DNA of 32,938 nt from a virus. The stretch lies in IMG/VR virus record IMGVR_UViG_3300045971_000012, positions 1-32,938 of that record. One strand, given 5' to 3'. The position numbers and the translations under genes were made by a program. Under the pieces are notes generated by a model, which saw only the letters and a program-made list of their open reading frames with translations, did no database searches and was not told the DNA's origin. Of the stretch, positions 1-6,600 are shown one piece after another. The first letter of the stretch is position 1, and every line of letters starts with the position of its first letter.

Positions 1-174
1 TCAACCATAACCTCTATCATTGCAGGTAGTTGTTACGAGCATGATGAATCTTACATGAGTTCTCAAGGGAATAAACATTGGAGAGGGTTTATTATGTTAC
101 ATGAAATTAAAGACGGTTCTTTTGATGAAATGTGGGTGTCACTTGACTACATCAACAAACGCTACTCTAAGTAA
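1..174 (+). CDS. Metallophosphoesterase, C-terminal end (partial, cut by window edge)
   Basis: An open frame runs from base 1 to a TAA at 172-174 with no start inside the window, so this is the last 57 codons of a gene beginning outside. The visible residues include GSCYEHDESYMSSQGNKHW, then GFIMLHEIKDGSFDEMW and VSLDYINKRYSK. This resembles the C-terminus of phage calcineurin-like metallophosphoesterases, which end in a Gly-Cys-aromatic stretch, a 'W.RG....H...DG' beta hairpin and a 'VSLDYL' motif. The catalytic metal-binding motifs would lie upstream and are not visible. The 3' 74 bases are overlapped in another frame by the next gene. Assignment is from motif memory only. Confidence 0.6.
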   Translation, partial: STITSIIAGSCYEHDESYMSSQGNKHWRGFIMLHEIKDGSFDEMWVSLDYINKRYSK

Positions 175-547
175 ACTATGTAAAAGCTGTAATACTGTTA
201 AGTATCTAGAATACTTTTCCCCTAATTATAAGGGGTTATATGGACGAGCACAGAAATGTAGAATATGCTCTGCCAAAGTATCAGCAGAAAATAGAAACCC
301 AATAAAAGAAGCTGTCTATAAATACAAAATAACAGAAGAACGTGCTTTAGAACTAAAAGCCCATACTTCATGTTTTATTTGTGGATTACCTAATCGAGAA
401 AATAAAGCTCTTTGTATAGATCATAATCATACTACTGGAAAAGTTAGAGGTATGCTTTGTGATGACTGTAATTTGAGTTTAGGTAAAATGAAAGATAGTA
501 AAGAACTCCTACAAAAAGCAATTGATTATTTAAAACAATATGACTGA
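101..547 (+). CDS. HNH endonuclease, recombination endonuclease VII family
   Basis: Endonuclease VII-type nucleases cut branched DNA, and many phage copies are free-standing homing-type enzymes. The 148-residue product has a CFIC pair at 91-94, the active-site stretch CIDHNHTTGKVRG at about 105-117, and a second pair CDDC at 120-123. This C-x2-C / D-H-N-H / C-x2-C layout is the family's zinc-bound beta-beta-alpha-metal fold. A separate N-terminal set of pairs (C27, C30, C53, C56) looks like an extra zinc finger. The start is uncertain: ATG 101 and ATG 125 both lie inside the upstream metallophosphoesterase frame and neither has a well-placed ribosome-binding site. Its stop overlaps the next gene's ATG by 8 bases. 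Family call is strong; the biological role (resolvase or homing) is inferred. Confidence 0.8.
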   Translation: MKLKTVLLMKCGCHLTTSTNATLSKLCKSCNTVKYLEYFSPNYKGLYGRAQKCRICSAKVSAENRNPIKEAVYKYKITEERALELKAHTSCFICGLPNRENKALCIDHNHTTGKVRGMLCDDCNLSLGKMKDSKELLQKAIDYLKQYD

Positions 548-746
548 TCTAGTAAACCATCCACCACATTACACCAGCCATAAAAGTGGAGTAGAATGTA
601 TTCAGATTACTGAGCATATGGACTTCCTAATGGGAAACGCCATGAAGTATCTATGGCGTGCTGATCTAAAGAATGGTCTAGAGGATTTGCGTAAGGCAGC
701 TTGGTATATACAACGGGAGATTGAGAAGCGTGAACGAGGAACTTAA
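540..746 (+). CDS. DUF3310 protein (SaV-like)
   Basis: The 68-residue product has the DUF3310 signature almost end to end: VNHPPHYTS near the N-terminus, GVECIQI, then GNAMKYLWRADLKNGLEDL and RKAAWYIQREIE. Members are very common in phage early regions, often annotated as nucleotide-kinase-like, but no reaction is established. Its length is typical of single-domain phage members. The ATG overlaps the stop of the upstream endonuclease gene, and its own 3' end overlaps the next small ORF by 17 bases, so it sits in a tightly packed early operon. Family assignment is confident, function unknown. Confidence 0.85.
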   Translation: MTDLVNHPPHYTSHKSGVECIQITEHMDFLMGNAMKYLWRADLKNGLEDLRKAAWYIQREIEKRERGT

Positions 747-879
747 ACTATTAATTGCTGCCAATCTAGACGTTGCAGATTTCCTAGATATTATCGGCTA
801 TGAACTAGCTGATCTACTTGAAGTATTAGGTGATGAACTTGAAGAATACCGGCAAGAACTACTGGCAGCCTGTGGCTGA
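730..879 (+). CDS. Small acidic protein, 49 residues
   Basis: A GTG-initiated frame overlaps the 3' end of the DUF3310 gene and ends at TGA 877-879. The product begins MNEELKLLIAANLDVADF and continues with DIIGYELADLLEVLGDEL. It is strongly acidic, leucine-rich and predicted helical, with no cysteines and no membrane segment. The balanced codon use and tight packing suggest a real small phage gene. I do not recognise a family. The alternative is a chance frame, because it partly overlaps the next small ORF too. Confidence 0.5.
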   Translation: MNEELKLLIAANLDVADFLDIIGYELADLLEVLGDELEEYRQELLAACG

Positions 880-1027
880 GCAGCATTATAAGAAAACCTA
901 CCTTGTACGTAAAGCACAAGAAATAGAAGCAGAGAAAGAAATTGAACGATACGAACGTGAAACCGATCTATATCCGTCACCAACCTCAGAGGTGCCCTAT
1001 TCACAAGACGTGGATGCGGAAGGGTAA
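833..1027 (+). CDS. Small charged helical protein, 64 residues
   Basis: ATG at 833 (an in-frame GTG lies just before, at 830) opens a frame to TAA 1025-1027. The middle of the product, KTYLVRKAQEIEAEKEIERY, is a highly charged helix and the C-terminus is short and acidic. It overlaps the upstream 49-residue frame and the downstream zinc-binding frame, so at least one of these three may not be translated. The ribosome-binding site is weak. No family is recognised. Confidence 0.4.
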   Translation: MNLKNTGKNYWQPVAEQHYKKTYLVRKAQEIEAEKEIERYERETDLYPSPTSEVPYSQDVDAEG

Positions 1028-1124
1028 GTGTGAGCCTTGTATGCTTGCAGAAGATCGACGTAGACGAGCAGCAGAATTGGAAGCTGGCATCGTTAAACAA
1101 CCAATAAAAATAGGTAAATTGTAA
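942..1124 (+). CDS. Small CxxH/CxxC putative zinc-binding protein
   Basis: The frame opens with TTG at 942 or, more economically, GTG at 957 and ends one base before the ribonucleotide reductase start. The product holds RCPIHKTWMRKGKCEPC, i.e. a CPIH pair about 12 residues before a CEPC pair, a compact zinc-knuckle arrangement. A basic helix (AEDRRRRAAELEAGI) follows. A basic helix next to a zinc knuckle is compatible with nucleic-acid or protein contact, but that is inference. Its immediate coupling to the reductase gene suggests co-translation. No named family is recognised. Confidence 0.6.
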   Translation: MNDTNVKPIYIRHQPQRCPIHKTWMRKGKCEPCMLAEDRRRRAAELEAGIVKQPIKIGKL

Positions 1125-1125
1125 A

Positions 1126-2766
1126 TTGTCAAATGAATTTAGAAACTCCTTCGCAGAAAATGTATTCCGATTCAAGTACGCCCAAGGACCGGGCGATACA
1201 TGGTCTAAGCTCTCTGAAAGGCTTGTCGAGGACGTTGCGGGAACTAGAACTGGAACGACAAGTTCTCTTATGTCAGCAGCAGATCGTGCAGAGCTTACAG
1301 AACACATTCGATCTATGCGCTTCCTACCCGGAGGTCGCTACTTGTACTATGCAGGACGACCCTACAAAGCCTACAATAATTGCTACCTTTTGCGTGCAGA
1401 GGAAGATACTAGGGAAGAATGGAGCAACGTAACATGGCGAGCTATGTCCTGTCTAATGACAGGTGGAGGAATTGGAATTGACTACTCTCGACTTCGAGCG
1501 TCTGGTAAGGCGCTTTCAAGAACTGGAGGAACAGCTTCGGGGCCAATCCCTCTCATGTCAGCAATCAATGAAATTGGACGAAATGTTATGCAGGGTGGCT
1601 CTCGCCGCTCGGCTATCTATGCGTCTCTCAACTGGCAACATGAAGACATTCACCAATTCCTTGGAATCAAGAACTGGTCAGATGTAGTCAAGGCAGAGAA
1701 GCTTAAAGACTTCAATTTCCCCGGCCCTCTAGACATGACCAACATTTCGGTAAACTACGATGACGCTTCCTTGGTTGGTGGATTGGATAGTAACTCAGTA
1801 TTCCTTACAAACGTTCGTCAAGCAATGGAGACAGGGGAACCGGGATTTAGCTTTAACTTTGGCAGTAAACAAAATGAGACATTACGTAATGCTTGCACAG
1901 AGGTTACGTCGGAAGATGATTCAGACGTGTGTAATCTTGGTAGTGTCAACCTTGCTAACATTGATTCTATTGCTCAACTACAGCGAGTTGTCGAGTTGGG
2001 GTCGAAGTTTCTTGTTTGTGGCACCCTCCGCGCTGATCTACCTTACGATAAGGTATATCAAGTTAGGGCAAAGAATCGACGACTTGGATTGGGACTTATG
2101 GGAATCCATGAGTGGCTTCTCAAGCGACACTATTCCTACGAGGTAACCCCTGAACTACATGAATGGCTAAAGGTATATGAATCAGAATCTAAACGAAGTG
2201 CAGACGAACACTGTGACCGCTTCTTTATCAGCCGCCCAGTGGCATATCGAGCAATTGCCCCCACAGGAAGTATCGGTATCCTTGCTGGAACAACTACTGG
2301 AATTGAACCTCTCTTTGCAGTTGCTTATAAACGACGCTTTCTTACAGAGGGGACGAAGTGGAAGTATCAATATGTCGTTGATGGAACGGCTGACCTCCTC
2401 ATCAACAAGTTCGGAGTCAAACCAGATTCCATCCAGTCAGCCATTGATCTAAGTGACAACTATGAAAAACGCATTAAGTTCCAAGCCGATGTACAAGATT
2501 ATATTGACATGTCAATCTCGTCAACCATTAATCTCCCAGAATGGGGGACAGCTAGAAATAACGAAAAAGAAGTTGGAGCATTTGCAGCTACACTTGCAAA
2601 GTATGCTCCACGACTTCGTGGATTTACGTGTTACCCAAATGGCAGTCGAGGAGGTCAACCTTTGACAGCAGTACCATACGAGGAAGCATTGAAACATAAG
2701 GATGTAGTTTACGAAGAGAACGACATTTGTGATATTAGTGGAAAAGGAGGTTCTTGTGGCGTCTGA
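1126..2766 (+). CDS. nrdJ: Ribonucleoside-diphosphate/triphosphate reductase, probably class II (adenosylcobalamin-dependent)
   Basis: Makes deoxyribonucleotides for phage DNA synthesis. The 546-residue chain carries the ten-stranded-barrel core: NNCYLLR with the first redox cysteine C86, the active-site NACTE with N255, radical cysteine C257 and E259, then VCNLGSVNL with the second redox cysteine C269. The phosphate-binding turn APTGSIGILAGTTTGIEPLF is at about 378-397, STINLP at about 466-471, and a C-terminal cysteine pair at C535 and C544 passes reducing equivalents. The 'GTTTGIEPLFA' form, the lack of an ATP-cone, the lack of paired radical-transfer tyrosines at the C-terminus and no small-subunit gene in view favour class II over class I. 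The start is TTG 1126; an in-frame stop lies just upstream at 1111-1113 and no ATG or GTG start intervenes. The chain is short for the family. A small-subunit gene outside the window would overturn the class call. Confidence 0.85.
   Translation: MSNEFRNSFAENVFRFKYAQGPGDTWSKLSERLVEDVAGTRTGTTSSLMSAADRAELTEHIRSMRFLPGGRYLYYAGRPYKAYNNCYLLRAEEDTREEWSNVTWRAMSCLMTGGGIGIDYSRLRASGKALSRTGGTASGPIPLMSAINEIGRNVMQGGSRRSAIYASLNWQHEDIHQFLGIKNWSDVVKAEKLKDFNFPGPLDMTNISVNYDDASLVGGLDSNSVFLTNVRQAMETGEPGFSFNFGSKQNETLRNACTEVTSEDDSDVCNLGSVNLANIDSIAQLQRVVELGSKFLVCGTLRADLPYDKVYQVRAKNRRLGLGLMGIHEWLLKRHYSYEVTPELHEWLKVYESESKRSADEHCDRFFISRPVAYRAIAPTGSIGILAGTTTGIEPLFAVAYKRRFLTEGTKWKYQYVVDGTADLLINKFGVKPDSIQSAIDLSDNYEKRIKFQADVQDYIDMSISSTINLPEWGTARNNEKEVGAFAATLAKYAPRLRGFTCYPNGSRGGQPLTAVPYEEALKHKDVVYEENDICDISGKGGSCGV
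2744..2750 (+). promoter_or_regulatory. Strong Shine-Dalgarno inside the end of the reductase gene
   Basis: AAGGAGG lies inside the reductase 3' end, five bases before GTG 2756. It selects that GTG over the upstream in-frame GTG at 2729 as the start of the zinc-ribbon gene. Confidence 0.75.
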
Positions 2767-2956
2767 GTACGTTGCTGTACCACCTAAGAAAGCAGAGTTC
2801 ATTCCTAAAGCCGTTTACTGTAACAAGTGTGGTGATGGAATCTTCTCTGCCTTTGAAGGGCAGTTTGTAACATGTAGTTGTGGTGCTATCTCTGTAGATC
2901 AGACTCAGTACTACACAAGATTTATTGGTAACCCAGAGGACTTCAAACGTGAATAA
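2756..2956 (+). CDS. Small zinc-ribbon protein (DUF7695-like)
   Basis: The 66-residue product has YCNKCGDGIFS followed by FVTCSCGAISVDQTQYYTRF, giving two close cysteine pairs (CNKC and CSC) that form a small zinc ribbon. This matches a widespread phage and bacterial family of unknown role, in which 'CKCGAISVDGG' precedes a conserved aromatic patch. The GTG start is fixed by a strong ribosome-binding site five bases upstream. The gene overlaps the reductase stop by 11 bases, so the two are translationally coupled. A link to nucleotide metabolism is only suggested by position. Confidence 0.75.
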   Translation: MASEYVAVPPKKAEFIPKAVYCNKCGDGIFSAFEGQFVTCSCGAISVDQTQYYTRFIGNPEDFKRE

Positions 2957-3035
2957 TATTTCAGAAGCAGAATGGTTTTTGTTTAACACAGCAATGTGGT
3001 ATGACCGAGAGATTGACTGTGGTTATCATCCTTGA
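2949..3035 (+). CDS. Tiny ORF, 28 residues
   Basis: GTG 2949 is preceded by GAGGA with an eight-base spacer, and the frame ends at TGA 3033-3035. The product is MNNISEAEWFLFNTAMWYDR followed by eight residues. It overlaps the stop of the zinc-ribbon gene and the start of the next small ORF, a typical pattern for phage micro-genes. The ribosome-binding site is its best support. No family recognised. Confidence 0.4.
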   Translation: MNNISEAEWFLFNTAMWYDREIDCGYHP

Positions 3036-3156
3036 ACTAATTAACGGTATAGTGTTCGGCATAGAGCATGTGCCCGGTGATGAAGAGGACGACTTCAACT
3101 GGTTAATCGGAGTACACTTCCTATGCTTTAGGTTTTGTTTCTACAATAATAAATAG
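3001..3156 (+). CDS. Small hydrophobic protein, 51 residues
   Basis: ATG 3001 to TAG 3154-3156. The product has a hydrophobic helix (LTVVIILELINGIVFGIEH), an acidic break (GDEEDDFNW) and a second hydrophobic stretch (LIGVHFLCFRFCFY). The 'hydrophobic, GIEH, acidic, hydrophobic' pattern recurs among small phage proteins of unknown function. Internal TTG 3013 or GTG 3019 could be the true start. It is the last gene of the rightward arm, eight bases before the terminator stem. Confidence 0.5.
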   Translation: MTERLTVVIILELINGIVFGIEHVPGDEEDDFNWLIGVHFLCFRFCFYNNK

Positions 3157-3163
3157 GCAAAAG

Positions 3164-3201
3164 AAAGCCCCCATATCCGTAACAGGACTGGGGGCTTTTT
3201 T
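3164..3201 (+). terminator. Rho-independent terminator between convergent arms
   Basis: The arms AAAGCCCCCA (3164-3173) and TGGGGGCTTT (3189-3198) form a perfect 10-bp stem with a 15-base loop, followed by T residues to 3201. It ends the rightward early transcript. On the other strand the stem is followed by TTTCTTTTG, so it may also stop the leftward late operon. The endolysin stop codon (3200-3202) lies at the base of the stem. Confidence 0.85.
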
Positions 3202-3616
3202 ACGTCCCTTGGAATTGGGACTTCTCTGAATTGCGTCTTGACGTTATCTCAGGTGGTATGTGCCACTTGTCAAACTCTGCTGCTGCTTCTCTCATTTTAC
3301 CTTGGTTAATAAACCTCAACATAGTGGACCGCCTAAAGGCATTAACACCCACGTTGAAGATGAAGCTACAAAGAGCATCAACTTGATCCTGTCCCAGCAA
3401 CACAACAACATTGTCATCTAGACACTTTTCTGTAATGGCAACATCCTTGCGTAACTGGTCCATAATCTGCTGGTCAGACCAGACTAAACCCTTAACCACT
3501 TCGGGGCCTGTATGACCCACACCAATTGTCCAGATACCTTTAGTATCTTGGTAGGCATTATGGCGTGAGCCTTCTCTAAGCATTAGGAGTTTGAGTCCTG
3601 AGTCTGACATTTTCAT
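3200..3616 (-). CDS. Endolysin, T4/lambdoid-type lysozyme (glycoside hydrolase 24)
   Basis: Cleaves the MurNAc-GlcNAc bond of peptidoglycan to release progeny. The 138-residue chain has the GH24 triad: E15 in LREGSRHNAYQD, D24 eight residues later, and T30 in WTIGVGHTG. FIFNVG and the C-terminal 'TSRRNSEKSQF' also match family signatures. Length is close to the minimal family size. There is no signal peptide or anchor, so export needs a holin. The start ATG overlaps the TGA of the upstream 1875-residue gene (ATGA), making it translationally coupled; ATG 3610 is an alternative. It is the last late gene, far from the holin candidates at about 15.3 and 19.5-20.2 kb. Confidence 0.92.
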   Translation of the reverse strand: MKMSDSGLKLLMLREGSRHNAYQDTKGIWTIGVGHTGPEVVKGLVWSDQQIMDQLRKDVAITEKCLDDNVVVLLGQDQVDALCSFIFNVGVNAFRRSTMLRFINQGKMREAAAEFDKWHIPPEITSRRNSEKSQFQGT

Positions 3617-6600
3617 TTTGGCATATTCCTATAACGCATGATGGATTGCATCACAAGTAGTTTCTTGGCATCGGCAATTTGTTGATCTGACCTAGACATA
3701 TACTGACGAGGGATACCATTGTTAATGGCTTCATCAATACGTTTAGATTCAGGGTCAAGCTTCATGTATGCCATTGTGTAATCAGCCATCTGCTTAGTGT
3801 CACCACGATGGTAGGCACCGAGCAAACCTTCTATATTACCCTGTAAGGCGTTCTTGATTCGCATATCCTCTTGTCCACTGCGATACCAATTCTGCTTAAG
3901 GTTACCCTCATTAGTTGATACAGCATTCCACTTACGCTTGGCTTCATCATCTGCATTACGAGCATAAGGCATAGTCCTAGGGTTGTTCATGTCATTAGGG
4001 TTAATGAACACTTGGTGACCCGGAGTATTGCCTTGCTTGATGTTAGGCAGATACTCTTCCATTGGGCCTTTAGCGCCCGGAAGATTCTTGTATGCAGCTT
4101 CAGTAGCAGAACTCTTGTTAGGATGGATAGCCATCTTACCAATAGAACCCCATTCCTTTGCCTCTTGGGCCATAACAGCGCCGGGGAAATTATTCCCTAG
4201 ATGCTCTGTGTCCAAGATTTGAGGACTAATGTGGGGTGCTATAGCCAGCCCTGTTGCTTCACCAGCAAGACCGTTTGTAGCTACACTCTTAGCAGACATT
4301 TGACGGAATACCTTGGTATCAGGCAAACTATTGATAAGTTTATCCCTGAGGTCAAAGTCCCGTAGAGCAGGAGAGTACAAGTCAGGCTTGAACTTAGATA
4401 CCATGTCCTTGCCAAAGTTAATCAAACCATCTAGTTCCTGCATACCCGGAACGTTCATCATACCTGTACCCAAACCGTAAGCAATCATCAAAGCAGCAAT
4501 AGGTTTAGGGTCACCTCGACCAAGCATACGGAAAGCCGCGTTCAAGGTGTGGTAGGACTGAAACTTGAAGGACTGATAAACATATCCTGCTTGTCCCAAG
4601 GCTCCTAGCTTGTCAACCATCATGGGTCTATCAAACGACTTAAACGAACTCAATGCCCGGTCTGAGTAGATTTCAGCTTCATGGAACAAGGCTTTAGTAT
4701 TGCCATGAAAGGCTCCAGAAGCGTCTAGGTGATGCACAAAGGACATGAACGACATCATACGAGCAATCTGTTCAGGCTTACCAATAGTCCAGCCTAAGCC
4801 TGCTTGTACCTTATCCATTGGAGTGTGCTGACCAACACTACGCGATTCATCAAAGATGTTACGCTTGATGTAGCCAGAGTCTTCCATATATTTCAAAGCC
4901 TCTTGTCCAATCTTAGTCATACCTGACGTGGACACAAATCCTTCAACAGTGTTTGAACCCATCTCATGTGCCATGTGTGCCATGATACCAGCAGTAGCAT
5001 CAGTCATACCAAATGCCATAGTCTTCAAGGCACCAGTAACACCTGTCTTGTAACCACCTTCAGAACTCATTACCATGTGCATCATTGGTCCTGTAACCAT
5101 GAACTGCAAAGGCGTAGCCAATGAGTACATGGGGTTTAGACCAAGGGTTTGCAGGTAAGTCATACCTTTAATGTCACCGACAAAGCGTAGTACTGAGTTA
5201 CGACTAACACCAAACACTTCAGCAATACCATTTTCAATTGGTGCTACAATGTTAATGTCAAGTCCTAGTTCACGGTTGATGATATGTTGTGCCAGAGACA
5301 CAGCATTGGGTTTCATCTCCATGACCTTGGGATCGGATAGTACTTGCTTGGCATTAGCCACAGTTTCCTGTAGGTTGGCCCAACGGATAGCATTCTTCAG
5401 ATAGTCAACCTGAGCCTTAGTACCAGCCTTTGCAGACTCCTCAGGAGTGAGCCAAGGAGTATCACCAGCAAAACCACGTACACCAGCCTTGTGCTCAAAG
5501 TGCTTGCTCTGACCTAGGTTAGAATAACCCTTGGCAGTAGTATAACTCTCCATTGCTTCCTTGATGGCAGCAGTGGTTTCAGGAGCATCCTTGAAGAAGC
5601 CCATCATATCCCTATAAGCGCCAGCAACATCGTGTGGAGCATTGGGGTTACGATTGTTACCCATGTACTTAGGCTTAGTATCCTTGTCGATGTTCAACTC
5701 AGGGAAGTTTTCCTTAAGGTGAGCAATGGCTTGAATATTCTCAGCACGACTAGTTGTACGTACAAACCACACAACATCTTGCTTAGGCTTGTTTGTCTCA
5801 GGGTCCATAACCACCTTACCACTAGCATCCTTGCGGTCTTTAGTGACAATGGTGTGGTAATCTCCAGACCAGCGTGACGAGTAGTAATAGTCATCACGAG
5901 ACAAAGGCTTCTCACCCATCTTTACCAACTGTTCATTCTGCAAGGTATAAGCTGATTCATAAGCCTTACGTTGCATCTTGTAGGCAGCTAGTTGCTTATC
6001 ATCCATACCAGCAGCACGTAGTTGATCGTCGGTAAAAGCTTTTCCATTCTTCTGCTCACGCTGCAACACACCATCATGGGTAACCATTTCCTCAGGGCTA
6101 AGATGGTTAATCATCTTAGTCAAAGGAACAACCATCTGAGAAATCTGGTAGTTGGTACGAGCTAGTCCATTGTTCAGGAAGTTCTGAACTCCACGGATAA
6201 CAGGTTCTTCTTTGAACTTGAGTGCAGCCATGTTAAGACCTGATTGCACTGACTCAGAAATACCACCATACTTAATGGAACGCTTTGTGAAGGGAATCTT
6301 GAAGGTTGCATCTGGGTTCAGAGGAATGTCTGTAGAACCCGGAGCAGTAGCCCTAGCAATCACATCAGAAGGAGCAACTACCTTACCAATAGCATCTTCT
6401 GCTTGTTTAGCAGAGGTAAAGCTATTAGCCAGATATTCCTTAGAAGCTGTGTTAGGATCGAAAGCCTTCTTACCAAAAGCTGCAGCAGCATCAGTAAGGG
6501 TCTTCATGGCACCATCCAACGTATCCCGCATTGCTTTGGGAAGTGGGAGGCCACCATGTAGTTCAGTTACGCCATTAGCATCAGCACCAAACAAGTTAGC

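Noticed and set aside
798-1307. 169-residue open frame on the - strand
   Set aside because: It lies antisense to three small + frames and the start of the reductase, whose motifs are real. The product is low-complexity Ser-rich without recognisable motifs.
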